Source: an uncultured Angelakisella sp.
Lineage (GTDB): Bacteria; Bacillota; Clostridia; Oscillospirales; Ruminococcaceae
Length of the DNA stretch: 13,710 nt
NCBI GenBank assembly: GCA_904420255.1
Contig: CAJFUT010000088.1
Coordinates: 1 to 13,710, forward strand
Reading direction: 5' to 3'
The position numbers and the translations under genes were made by a program. Every line of letters begins with the position of its first letter. Position 1 is the first letter of the stretch. Of the stretch, positions 1 through 6,950 are shown one piece after another. The notes below the pieces were generated by a model, which was not told where the DNA came from, made no database searches, and worked only from the letters and a program-made list of their open reading frames with translations.

Positions 1-443
1 AGGGCCTCCATGGTGGTAAAGCCGCTGGCCTGGTACAGGGCTCCCAGCATGATCAGGTTGGCCAGCTTGCCGATGCCGTTTTCCTGGGCCAGCTTTGTGG
101 CGGGGATATAGATGGCGGTGATGTCGGCGCGGTCGGTTTTCCGGTCCACCAGGGCGCTGTCGATGACAGCAAAGCCCCCGGGCACCACCGTCCCGATGAA
201 TTTGTCATAGGAGGGGTTGTTCATCACCACCAGGGCGTCCGGCTCCAGCACCAGGGGGGAGCCGATGGGCTGGTCCGCCAGACAGACGCTGCAGTTGGCG
301 GTGCCGCCCCGCATCTCGGGGCCGTAGCTGGGCAGCCAGGAAACCTCCCGGTTCTCCATCATCCCGGCGTAGGCCACCACCTTGCCGGCGAACAGGATTC
401 CCTGCCCGCCGAAGCCGGCAAAGATAAAATTCCAGTTTTTCAT
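1..443 (-). CDS. 2-oxoacid:ferredoxin oxidoreductase gamma subunit (3' end outside window)
   Basis: The start is ATG at 443, giving MKNWNFIFAGFGGQGIL; about 147 codons are visible and the C-terminus lies beyond the left edge. The early GFGGQGIL motif and the later SYGPEMRGGTANCSV segment are typical of the gamma domain of the pyruvate/2-oxoglutarate/2-oxoisovalerate oxidoreductase family. This domain completes the complex that oxidatively decarboxylates a 2-oxoacid to acyl-CoA and reduces ferredoxin. Its ATG follows the beta-subunit TGA directly (TGAATG), so it is the last visible gene of a tightly coupled operon. Substrate specificity cannot be read from the sequence. The family assignment is firm; a KorC- or VorC-type name would be a guess. 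Confidence 0.92.
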   Translation of the reverse strand, partial: MKNWNFIFAGFGGQGILFAGKVVAYAGMMENREVSWLPSYGPEMRGGTANCSVCLADQPIGSPLVLEPDALVVMNNPSYDKFIGTVVPGGFAVIDSALVDRKTDRADITAIYIPATKLAQENGIGKLANLIMLGALYQASGFTTMEA

Positions 444-1202
444 TCAGAATACCCCCTTTTCATTCCCGGTGCGGTCCTGGTAGACTCCCAGGGGGTAATA
501 AGGCATCATGTTCTGCCGGAGCCACTCCAGGGCCTCCAGGGGGGTCAGCCCCCAGTTGGTGGGACAGGTGGAGAGGACCTCCACAATGGAGAAGCCCTTT
601 TTGGCCATCTGGGTTTCAAAGGCCTTCTTGATGGCCGCCTTGGCCTTGCGGATGTTGGGGACGGTGTCCACCGAAACCCGTTCGGCGTAGGCCACCCCGG
701 AGAGGGTGGAAAGCATCTCGCAGACCCGGACCGGGAAGCCGGAAACGGTGACGTCACGGCCGTAGGGGGTGGTCTGGGTCACCTGGCCGGGGAGGGTGGT
801 GGGGGCCATCTGGCCGCCGGTCATGCCGTAAATGGCGTTGTTGACAAAGATGACGGTGATGTTTTCCCCCCGGGTGGCGGCGTGGACCGTTTCGGCGGTG
901 CCGATGGCCGCCAGGTCGCCGTCCCCCTGGTAGGTGAAGATGACCCCGTCGGGGAGGGCCCGCTTGAGGCCGGTGGCGATGGCGGGGGCCCGCCCGTGGG
1001 GCGCCTCCACCATATCGCAGGCGAAATAGTTATAAGCCATCACCGCGCAGCCCACAGGGGCCACGCCCACCGCCTTGCCGCCCACGTCCAGCTCCTGGAG
1101 GCTTTCCGCCACCAGTTTGTGGATGATGCCGTGGGTGCAGCCGGGGCAGTAGTGCAGGGGCGCGTCGGTGAGCATTTTGGATTTTTCATAGACAATTGCC
1201 AT
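444..1202 (-). CDS. 2-oxoacid:ferredoxin oxidoreductase beta subunit (TPP-binding)
   Basis: This 252-residue protein has the length and layout of the thiamine-pyrophosphate subunit of four-subunit 2-oxoacid oxidoreductases. CPGCTHG (Cys19, Cys22) near the N-terminus is conserved in KorB/VorB-type proteins. The TPP/Mg2+ motif is seen as GDGD at 93-96 followed by NN at 121-122. The enzyme works in the cytoplasm, using TPP to decarboxylate the 2-oxoacid and passing electrons to the iron-sulfur subunit. Its ATG shares one base with the alpha stop codon (TAATG), which implies translational coupling. Branched-chain 2-oxoacid or 2-oxoglutarate specificity are both possible. Confidence 0.95.
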   Translation of the reverse strand: MAIVYEKSKMLTDAPLHYCPGCTHGIIHKLVAESLQELDVGGKAVGVAPVGCAVMAYNYFACDMVEAPHGRAPAIATGLKRALPDGVIFTYQGDGDLAAIGTAETVHAATRGENITVIFVNNAIYGMTGGQMAPTTLPGQVTQTTPYGRDVTVSGFPVRVCEMLSTLSGVAYAERVSVDTVPNIRKAKAAIKKAFETQMAKKGFSIVEVLSTCPTNWGLTPLEALEWLRQNMMPYYPLGVYQDRTGNEKGVF

Positions 1203-2263
1203 TATTTGTCACCTCCAGCCATGGTCTTGACCTTCTCAACAATCTCGGAGGGGCGGGGGATAATGCCGCCGGTGTGCCCGAAGAACTCCACCGGGACCTT
1301 CCCCTCTACCGCCAGGCGGACGTCGTCCACCATCTGGCCCATGTTCATCTCCACGCTGAGGAAGGCCTTGGCGTGGGCGGCATGGCGCCGGATGGCGTCC
1401 TTGGGGAAGGGCCAGAGGGTGATGGGCCGCAGCAGGCCCGCCTTGATCCCCTGAGAACGGAGGGTATCCACCGCCGACTGGCTGATCCGGGCGGTGGCGC
1501 CAAAGGCGGTCAGGATATAGTCGGCGTCGTCGCAGAGGTATTCCTGGCACCGCTGCTCCTCCCGCTCCACCTGGGCGTACCGCTGGAACCGCTCCCGGAC
1601 GGTGCGCTCCAGCTCCTCCGGCTGAAGGTAAAGGGAATTGACAATGTTGTGGGGGCGCTTGTTGCCGTGGCCGCAGGCAGCCCAGGGCTTCTCCGCCGTC
1701 TGGGTCACCGGCTCGGGGAAGGACACCGGCTCCATCATCTGGCCCAGCAGGCCATCGGAGAGAAGCAGGGCCGGCATCCGGTATTTCTCCGCCAGGTCAT
1801 AGGCCAGGAACACCACATTCACCAGCTCCTGCACCGTGCTGGGGGCGAAAACCAGGGCGTGGAAATCCCCATGGCCCAGGGCCCGGGTGGCCTGCCAGTA
1901 ATCCGACTGGGCCGGCTGGATGCCGCCCAGGCCGGGGCCGCCCCGCTCCACGTTGACAATGAGGCAGGGCAGGTCGCTGCCCGCTATGTAGGAGATCCCC
2001 TCGGTTTTGAGGGAGATGCCCGGCGAGGAGGAGGAGGTCATGGCCCGCACCCCCGCCGCGGAGGCCCCCAGCACCATATTGACGGCGGCGATTTCCGATT
2101 CCGCCTGGAGATAGGTGCCGCCGATCTTGGGCATCTTCTTGGCCATATAGGCGGCCACCTCTGTCTGCGGGGTGATGGGGTAGCCGAAGAAATGACGGCA
2201 GCCCGCCCGGATGGCGGCTTCCGCCATGGCTTCATTCCCCTTCATGAGTACTCGTTCCGACAT
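1202..2263 (-). CDS. vorB: 2-oxoacid:ferredoxin oxidoreductase alpha subunit (VorB/KorA type)
   Basis: This 353-residue protein is the alpha subunit. The segment GYPITPQTE about 25 residues in, then LQAESEIAAVNMVLGASAAG, is characteristic of VorB/KorA, as are the later SSSSPGISLKTEG and NVERGGPGLGG segments. Alpha pairs with the TPP subunit to form the active site. The ATG at 2263 lies behind GGGAGGGG and starts 15 nt after the ferredoxin-subunit stop. The order delta-alpha-beta-gamma is typical of this enzyme class. The vorB symbol follows the usual family naming (3-methyl-2-oxobutanoate oxidoreductase); the real substrate, a branched-chain 2-oxoacid or 2-oxoglutarate, is unproven. Confidence 0.93.
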   Translation of the reverse strand: MSERVLMKGNEAMAEAAIRAGCRHFFGYPITPQTEVAAYMAKKMPKIGGTYLQAESEIAAVNMVLGASAAGVRAMTSSSSPGISLKTEGISYIAGSDLPCLIVNVERGGPGLGGIQPAQSDYWQATRALGHGDFHALVFAPSTVQELVNVVFLAYDLAEKYRMPALLLSDGLLGQMMEPVSFPEPVTQTAEKPWAACGHGNKRPHNIVNSLYLQPEELERTVRERFQRYAQVEREEQRCQEYLCDDADYILTAFGATARISQSAVDTLRSQGIKAGLLRPITLWPFPKDAIRRHAAHAKAFLSVEMNMGQMVDDVRLAVEGKVPVEFFGHTGGIIPRPSEIVEKVKTMAGGDK

Positions 2264-2278
2264 GGCTTTTCCCCTCCC

Positions 2279-2485
2279 TTACTTTTCCACCGTGATGGCG
2301 CTGTCCGGGCACATGATGCCGCACATGGCGCAGCCGATGCAGCTGGCCGGGTCGGTGACCTCCGCGGGGTTGTAGCCCTTGTCGTTCATCCGGCCGGCGG
2401 CCAGGCGCAGGATCTTTTTGGGGCAGACGCTGACACAGAGGCCGCAGCCCTTGCAGACCTTTTCGTCGATGATGGTTCTTGCCAT
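2279..2485 (-). CDS. 2x[4Fe-4S] ferredoxin-like delta subunit of the 2-oxoacid oxidoreductase
   Basis: This 68-residue protein consists almost entirely of two ferredoxin motifs: CKGCGLCVSVCP (Cys 11, 14, 17, 21) and CIGCAMCGIMCP (Cys 49, 52, 55, 59). Both CxxCxxCxxxCP sets are complete, so two [4Fe-4S] clusters are expected. It is the electron-transfer subunit that passes electrons from the TPP site to soluble ferredoxin. The start MARTII at 2485 is preferred over an in-frame ATG 24 nt upstream, because AGAGG sits 7 nt before it and the upstream ATG would overlap the ATPase gene. The ATPase stop lies 4 nt upstream. Confidence 0.94.
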   Translation of the reverse strand: MARTIIDEKVCKGCGLCVSVCPKKILRLAAGRMNDKGYNPAEVTDPASCIGCAMCGIMCPDSAITVEK

Positions 2486-2489
2486 TTGC

Positions 2490-3170
2490 TTACCTCTTTT
2501 CTTCTTCATCCCAGGGCAGTTTCACATAGACTTCAATGGGCAGAATCCCATCGGGCGGGAACTGGCCGGCATAGCGGCTTTCCACCGCCGTCCAAAGCAC
2601 CGGAATCCCGGTGATACGGGAAAGCTCCCCCAGATAGGGGGCGGCCTCCCGCACCAGCTGGGGGGTGGTTTCCGGGCCCAGGTTGGCGTTGTTGACCAGG
2701 TAGGTCACCCGCAGCCTCGAACTCTGCTGAATCCGCTCCAGCAGGGCGGCGTCCTCCTCCGGGTCCGGCTCCAGCTCCCGGTAGGGGTTTACCACATAGA
2801 GCATGGAATACCCCCGCCGCTCCAGCAGGGCCGAAAAGCCCCCCAGGGCCACCGCGCCGTCGTCGTCCCCGCCCACGTCCAGGATCAGCCGGCCCTCCCC
2901 CGCCCGGATGGCCGCCGCCACCGAGGGAGGCAGCACCGGGATGTCCAGGTTGGTCCCCGCGTAGGTGGGGGCGATGAGGCGGATCCCCCGTTCCCGGAAC
3001 AGCTCCCGGAAGTCCGCGGTGCGGAAATAGGGGTTCACCACGTCCAGGTCCATCACCGTCACGGCCTCGCCCTGCCCGGCGGCCTGGAGGGCCAAGTTTA
3101 CCGCCAGATTGGTTTTGCCTGTGCCGTAATGCCCGCAGAGAATGGTGACCGGGGCCAAGAGATCCTTCAT
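2490..3170 (-). CDS. MinD/ParA-like P-loop ATPase, first gene of the oxidoreductase operon
   Basis: This is a 226-residue SIMIBI-class P-loop ATPase. Walker A is GHYGTGKT at 13-20, MDLDVVNPYFRTADF (40-54) carries the conserved acidic switch residues, and LILDVGGDD (95-103) is the Walker B region. No membrane segment or DNA-binding domain is visible, so a cytoplasmic chaperone or maturation role is more likely than plasmid partition. The start MKDLLAPV at 3170 has GGGAG 10 nt upstream and lies just downstream of the 3213-3241 promoter; a longer frame opening at 3296 would include the promoter and is rejected. Its position as first gene, 4 nt before the ferredoxin subunit, suggests a role in assembling or regulating this iron-sulfur enzyme, but no function is established from sequence. 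Confidence 0.87.
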   Translation of the reverse strand: MKDLLAPVTILCGHYGTGKTNLAVNLALQAAGQGEAVTVMDLDVVNPYFRTADFRELFRERGIRLIAPTYAGTNLDIPVLPPSVAAAIRAGEGRLILDVGGDDDGAVALGGFSALLERRGYSMLYVVNPYRELEPDPEEDAALLERIQQSSRLRVTYLVNNANLGPETTPQLVREAAPYLGELSRITGIPVLWTAVESRYAGQFPPDGILPIEVYVKLPWDEEEKR

Positions 3171-3212
3171 ACGCGATACGCTCCCGATGGTGAGAAAAAT
3201 AATTTGCCTTTT

Positions 3213-3241
3213 ATTATACCACCACCCATCCCCCGATTCAA
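3213..3241 (-). promoter_or_regulatory. Sigma-A promoter of the ATPase/2-oxoacid oxidoreductase operon
   Basis: On the minus strand TTGAAT (3241-3236) and a perfect TATAAT (3218-3213) are separated by exactly 17 bp. It lies about 42 nt upstream of the chosen ATPase start and reads toward it. No other comparable match was seen between the hairpin at 3272-3319 and the gene, so it probably drives all five visible genes constitutively or under a repressor not recognised here. Confidence 0.8.
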
Positions 3242-3271
3242 GAACTAATCTCCCCCATCCCGCCGGAAATG

Positions 3272-3319
3272 GGAGCCAAAGGGCCGGGAAAGGCATCCCT
3301 TTCCCGGCCCTTCGGCTCC
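3272..3319 (-). terminator. 22-bp hairpin downstream of spo0A, probable terminator
   Basis: GGAGCCAAAGGGCCGGG... (3272-3293) pairs with 3298-3319 over 22 positions with one mismatch, which is a G-U wobble in the minus-strand RNA, around a 4-nt loop (3294-3297). It starts 16 nt beyond the spo0A stop codon and ends about 30 nt before the next promoter, which fits an intrinsic terminator. However, no U-run follows the stem in either direction, so it could instead be a 3'-end stability element or a Rho- or NusA-dependent terminator. Confidence 0.65.
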
Positions 3320-3335
3320 CCGCATCAGACGGCGC

Positions 3336-4115
3336 TTACCGCTCCGCCTGGCTTTTCTGGTTCAAGCGGATCTTGTCGGCGATCATGGCGATGAATTCAC
3401 TGTTGGTGGGTTTCCCGCGGAGGTTGTGGATGGTGTAGCCGAAATAAGAATTGAGGACATCCACATCCCCTCTGTCCCAGGCCACCTCAATGGCGTGGCG
3501 GATGGCACGTTCCACTCTGGAGGCGGTGGTGCCGTTTTTCTTGGCGACGCTGGGATACAGCACCTTGGTGACCCCATTGATGACCTCAGGGTCCTCTACC
3601 GCCATGATAATGGAATCCCTCAGGTACTGGTAGCCCTTGATGTGGGCCGGCACGCCGATCTCCAGAATGATGGAGGTAACCACCGCCTCCAGGCTGAAGC
3701 TGCTGCGAGGGGTTTCATGCGCGGACGGGATCAGGGGGCTGAAGCCCGCGAAAGCGTTGATCCGGTCCGCCACGACAGCCACGTCCACCGGCTTGACAAA
3801 ATGATAGGTGGCGCCGGCGCGCATCAGCTCATCGGTGACACAGGAGTAATCCACGGAGGAAATCGTAAACAGCTTGGGCTTGGGGCTCAGGTTGCTTTTC
3901 ATCACACCCTGGATCACTCCGAGAGCGTCCAGGCCCGGCATGAAAACTTCCATCAGCACCGCGGAGGGCTTCTTCTCAAGGATCAGGCTGAGAAGGGCCG
4001 CCCCGTCCTTGGGAGCGGGAACCGCTTCGAAGCCCTTCTTGCCAAGGGCCGCCGCGTAACACTCATTGGAATCGTTTTCTTCTTCGGTGATGAGAACAAT
4101 TTTCTTCGTATTCAT
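3336..4115 (-). CDS. spo0A: Sporulation master regulator Spo0A with a non-canonical receiver domain
   Basis: This 259-residue protein has a response-regulator receiver at about 4-125 and a complete Spo0A effector domain at about 140-255. Effector hallmarks include [15 protein letters not shown], the recognition-helix region [18 protein letters not shown] (196-213) and [14 protein letters not shown]. The receiver is unusual. The segment [14 protein letters not shown] puts Glu56 at the phosphoacceptor Asp position (Asp56 of B. subtilis Spo0A), and the N-terminal acidic pair (normally Asp-Asp) is within TEEEN (11-13 Glu). The Thr/Ser switch position reads as Ser86, and the conserved Lys108 is kept. 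Phosphorylation at the usual site therefore looks impossible; Glu might mimic the phosphorylated form. ATG at 4115 has AAGGAG 8 nt upstream, preferred over ATG at 4178. spo0A follows spoIVB, the usual order in Firmicutes, and has its own promoter and Spo0A box. Confidence 0.95.
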   Translation of the reverse strand: MNTKKIVLITEEENDSNECYAAALGKKGFEAVPAPKDGAALLSLILEKKPSAVLMEVFMPGLDALGVIQGVMKSNLSPKPKLFTISSVDYSCVTDELMRAGATYHFVKPVDVAVVADRINAFAGFSPLIPSAHETPRSSFSLEAVVTSIILEIGVPAHIKGYQYLRDSIIMAVEDPEVINGVTKVLYPSVAKKNGTTASRVERAIRHAIEVAWDRGDVDVLNSYFGYTIHNLRGKPTNSEFIAMIADKIRLNQKSQAER

Positions 4116-4149
4116 GGCCGTTACTCCTTTTTCAAGATTTTTCTTACTC

Positions 4150-4178
4150 AGAATACCATATTCCAACAAGATACGCAA
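4150..4178 (-). promoter_or_regulatory. Putative sigma-A promoter of spo0A (extended -10)
   Basis: On the minus strand TTGCGT (4178-4173) and TATTCT (4155-4150) are separated by 17 bp, and TGG directly before the -10 gives an extended -10 element. The predicted start point near 4143 gives a leader of about 27 nt with the AAGGAG ribosome site. The surrounding 130 bp is much more AT-rich than the rest of the window. No clear sigma-H element was recognised, although spo0A often has one. Confidence 0.65.
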
Positions 4179-4216
4179 TGGATTTTTGAAAAATAAATTA
4201 TTTTAATAATTCATTT

Positions 4217-4223
4217 TTCGACA
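4217..4223 (-). promoter_or_regulatory. Spo0A box upstream of spo0A
   Basis: The minus strand reads CTGTCGAAAAATG, an exact match to the 7-bp Spo0A box TGNCGAA with the A-rich flank typical of strong sites. It lies about 40 bp upstream of the -35 element of the spo0A promoter and 22 bp past the spoIVB stop. Position and match suggest that Spo0A regulates its own gene, as in Bacillus. A seven-base match in an AT-rich gap could be chance, so confidence is moderate. Confidence 0.55.
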
Positions 4224-4244
4224 GCAAAAGTGATTGCCATATGC

Positions 4245-5480
4245 TTATGAAGCTTTTTTTATCGAAAAAAGTACATTTTTGGCGTTATTCAGGATATTTT
4301 CTGCAAAAATCCCAAATCCCCTTGTGGGATCCTTCACAAAAACATGGGTCACAGAGCCCACCAGCATCCCGTCCTGGATAATGGGGCTGCCGCTCATGCC
4401 CTGCACAATCCCGCCCGTCTTTTCCAAAAGCACCGGATCGGTGACATGAATCACCATGTTCTGGCCGGCTTCCCCCTCGTTCATCACCAGCTTTTCGATC
4501 TCGATTTCATATTTCTGGGGGACGGTCCCCTCCAGGGTGGTGTAGATATAGGCCTTTCCGGTTTTCACCTCATGCTTCATGGCCACAGGCACCTGCTCCC
4601 CCAGGTAAAGATTGCGGCTGTACAGCAGCCCGTACACCCCCGAGGAGGTGTTGGCCGCCAGGGTGCCCAGGGAGGCGTCCTCGGTGAACTTGCCTTTCAG
4701 CTCGCCCGGGTTCCCCGCTTCCCCCTTTTTGCAGCCGGTGATCTGGGCCGGCACCACCTCTCCGTTGGAAAGGGGCATGATGTCCCCGGTGTCCACATCG
4801 CAGACCGCGTGGCCCAGCCCGGTAAAGAGGCCGCTGTTCTGGTCATAATAGGTCATGGTGCCGATGCCGGCGGAGCTGTCCCGCACCCAGACCCCCAGGC
4901 GGTACTGGTCGTCGCCTGTGGAGCGCACCGGGTGGATTTCCGTGTCAAAGGCGGACTGGTCCCGCTTCACCTGGACCCGGATGGGATTCCCCCCGTTTTC
5001 CGCCATCAGCTCGGCCAGCTGTTCATTGGTGGCCAGCTTGACCCCGTTGAAGGTTTCCAGGATATCCCCCACCTGAATCCCCGCCGACTTGGCGGGGTTG
5101 GCGCGCCCCTCCTGGGTGGGGATGTCGCTCATCCCCACCACCATCAGGCCGTCGGTAAACATTTTGATGCCGAAGGGCGCCCCGGAAACGGTGACCATCT
5201 TCCTGTCCACCACGTTGACCTCCACCGTCTTCACCGGGATGAGGCCCAGCAGCTTCAGGTCCATCTGGTAGCTGTTCCCCACGCTGCTGTATACCTGGGC
5301 GTCGGTGGTATCCGAGGTATGGACCATTTCAATGGGATAGGCGGATGTAAAGGAAATCTCCTCTCCCGCCACCACCGAATACTGGTTGGGGAGCTGTCCC
5401 TGTATATAAATCGTGAGCAGCAAAACCGCCGCCATGCAGCAGTCAACTACCGCCGCAATGCATCTGGCAAGCTTTCTCAA
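4245..5480 (-). CDS. spoIVB: SpoIVB, S55-family signalling serine peptidase of the forespore
   Basis: The 411-residue protein matches SpoIVB in length and order: one N-terminal membrane segment (about 4-26, CIAAVVDCCMAAVLLLTIYI), a PDZ domain (about 100-175, with AGIQVGDILETFNG) and the S55 peptidase domain. Likely catalytic residues are His224 in GLFTGLGHAV and Ser363 in GGIVQGMSGSPII, with Asp348 in TDPVLLEK as a candidate third member. SpoIVB is secreted from the forespore and cleaves SpoIVFA to activate the pro-sigma-K protease. The start is TTG at 5480, because AAAAGGAG lies 7 nt before it and the membrane segment begins immediately after. The frame stays open upstream to an ATG at 5792, but that part is low-complexity with no ribosome site. 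spo0A follows about 130 bp downstream; recN, a common upstream neighbour, is absent here. Confidence 0.93.
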   Translation of the reverse strand: MRKLARCIAAVVDCCMAAVLLLTIYIQGQLPNQYSVVAGEEISFTSAYPIEMVHTSDTTDAQVYSSVGNSYQMDLKLLGLIPVKTVEVNVVDRKMVTVSGAPFGIKMFTDGLMVVGMSDIPTQEGRANPAKSAGIQVGDILETFNGVKLATNEQLAELMAENGGNPIRVQVKRDQSAFDTEIHPVRSTGDDQYRLGVWVRDSSAGIGTMTYYDQNSGLFTGLGHAVCDVDTGDIMPLSNGEVVPAQITGCKKGEAGNPGELKGKFTEDASLGTLAANTSSGVYGLLYSRNLYLGEQVPVAMKHEVKTGKAYIYTTLEGTVPQKYEIEIEKLVMNEGEAGQNMVIHVTDPVLLEKTGGIVQGMSGSPIIQDGMLVGSVTHVFVKDPTRGFGIFAENILNNAKNVLFSIKKAS

Positions 5481-5876
5481 AAAATCATCTCCTTTTGGCG
5501 CGGCGGCACAGGTACCTACCGCCCCCTGGCTGAAAATTCCCGCGGCAGGCGGCGTCAAACCGCCCCGCCGGCCGCCCAGGCTGCCTTCGCCGGCTTTTCC
5601 CCTGCCGGAAGAATCTCCGGGCCAGGGCTGCGAAGCAGTTTCGGGCGGCTTCGGGCAGATGGCAGTGAAAAAAGCCGAAGCCCGGCGCATCCGAAGCCGT
5701 CCGCTCAAAGCCGATGGCTTACCGCGCCGCCGCGCCTTTTCTCGGTTGTAATTTGTGTTGGGAGAGGATTTTTTATTTGCGGCAAAATTCATCAGGGTTT
5801 TTGGGGATGTTTCCTTTGGGCATGGTCCTTCAGAACATTTTCCGATTGAAACAGATGACGGCTTTTTCTCCAGAAT
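5481..5876. other. 395-bp non-coding gap between gerC and spoIVB with GGCTTCGG inverted repeats
   Basis: No gene is supported here. On the minus strand GGCTTCGG occurs twice (5699-5689 and 5682-5673 area) and CCGAAGCC once downstream (about 5655-5645), so two mutually exclusive 8-9 bp stems are possible. The second copy is followed by six T residues, which could make a weak GC-stem/UUCG-loop terminator for the germination operon. The 100 bp nearest gerC is AT-richer and contains no clear terminator or sigma-G/sigma-F promoter that I can defend. The part nearest spoIVB is GC-rich and ends in the AAAAGGAG ribosome site. Confidence 0.4.
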
Positions 5877-6950
5877 TCACCCCTGGTCCAAAAGCTGCTT
5901 TTTGTCCCGCAAAAGGACGCTTCCATGGATTTCCAGCCCGGCCTCTGGCAAAACCGCCAGCCAGTCCTTTCCAACGTCCTCCCAGAATTCGGGGAGGAAC
6001 AGCTCCACCCTTTTCCCAAAGGAAAACAGGTCATTCCCCGAGGCCCTTACGATTTTTTCCAAAACATAGGTATATTCTTCCAGCATCTGCCGGCAGATAT
6101 CCTCCTGGGCCCGTTCCAGCACCCCCTCTGTCCCTTCCCCCCGGAAGGAAAGGAGGTACCCCTCCACCTCCGCCTCCAGCTCCATGGTCAGCCGCTCCCC
6201 CTCCGCCCTGGGGCGGATTTTCAGCCGGTTCTTTTCCAGCACCCAGTCCATGGAATACCCCCGGCCGCTGACCGTCCGCACCACCTCGCTGCCCTGGCCG
6301 GAGCGGGCGAAGGGCAGCAGCCCCATAATCTCCGGGGGCGCCTGGACCAGGGCGGCTTCCCCCGCGGAGAGATAGCCGCTGATCACCGCCTGCTCCTCGG
6401 TGCGCTCCACCACCGGCAGCAGCAGTCCGCGCCCCGGCGTGTCCAGAAGATTGAGGCAGTCCTTCAGGTTCACCTGGGACAGCTCCCCCGAGGTCAGCAG
6501 GGAAAACACCTCCTCCCCCGCGCTGTCCTCCTCCCGGGCCTTCCCCTCCAGGAGGCCCGGGCTCTGGGGGCTGACCGCCACCAGGGTCAGGGGCCGGACG
6601 CCCCCGTGGGCATCCACCTCCCCCAGCAGCTCCCGGAGCTGTTCCCGGTCCTCCACCCCGTCCACCAGCAGCACCTTGCAGCCGTCCAGATAAAGGGTCC
6701 TCCCGCTGACCTGCTCCATGTCCATCACCGCCTGGGCGAAGGTGCCGCCCCTGCCGCTGCGGCTTTCATAGGACTGCTCCTCACCCCCCAGCCGGGTCAG
6801 ATATTCCACCATGATCTCATATCCGCCGTCCTCCTGGAGGGACACCGCCACAGCGGTGACAATGGACCGCTTGCTGATATCCACGCTCCCGGAACAGCCC
6901 CCCAGGGGCAGCAGCCCCGCCAGCAGAAGGGCCAAAGCGCGCTTTTTCAC
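5877..6950 (-). CDS. gerC: Ger(x)C family spore germination lipoprotein
   Basis: This 357-residue protein begins with a lipoprotein signal: VKKRALALLLAGLLPLGGC, with the lipobox Cys at residue 19. After it come SGSVDISKRSIVTAVAVSL and a long soluble domain typical of GerAC/GerBC/GerKC. It is the lipid-anchored subunit of the nutrient germinant receptor in the spore inner membrane, working with GerA and GerB proteins. The GTG start at 6950 is chosen because AAGGAGG lies 8 nt before it and because it overlaps the gerB stop codon by 4 nt (GTGA). An ATG 33 nt upstream would put extra charged residues before the signal and is less likely. The germinant it recognises cannot be predicted. Confidence 0.93.
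   Translation of the reverse strand: MKKRALALLLAGLLPLGGCSGSVDISKRSIVTAVAVSLQEDGGYEIMVEYLTRLGGEEQSYESRSGRGGTFAQAVMDMEQVSGRTLYLDGCKVLLVDGVEDREQLRELLGEVDAHGGVRPLTLVAVSPQSPGLLEGKAREEDSAGEEVFSLLTSGELSQVNLKDCLNLLDTPGRGLLLPVVERTEEQAVISGYLSAGEAALVQAPPEIMGLLPFARSGQGSEVVRTVSGRGYSMDWVLEKNRLKIRPRAEGERLTMELEAEVEGYLLSFRGEGTEGVLERAQEDICRQMLEEYTYVLEKIVRASGNDLFSFGKRVELFLPEFWEDVGKDWLAVLPEAGLEIHGSVLLRDKKQLLDQG

Noticed and set aside
1196..2614. A 472-codon open frame on the plus strand opposite the alpha subunit and ferredoxin genes
   Set aside because: It is antisense to well-recognised genes, rich in His/Gly/Arg/Pro low-complexity sequence, and resembles no family. High GC lengthens open frames on the opposite strand. 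The same applies to the long plus-strand frames at 4344-5849, 5925-7256, 7043-8116 and 8398-9867 and to the minus-strand frame at 9560-10315.
3171..3296. Longer start for the P-loop ATPase at 3296
   Set aside because: The extra 42 residues would be encoded across the promoter and part of the hairpin, and the ATG at 3170 has a Shine-Dalgarno match and begins the family-like sequence.
5481..5792. N-terminal extension of SpoIVB to an ATG at 5792
   Set aside because: The added 104 residues are Arg/Pro/Gly-rich and unlike any SpoIVB, no ribosome site precedes the ATG, and a strong ribosome site with a TTG codon lies just before the membrane segment.
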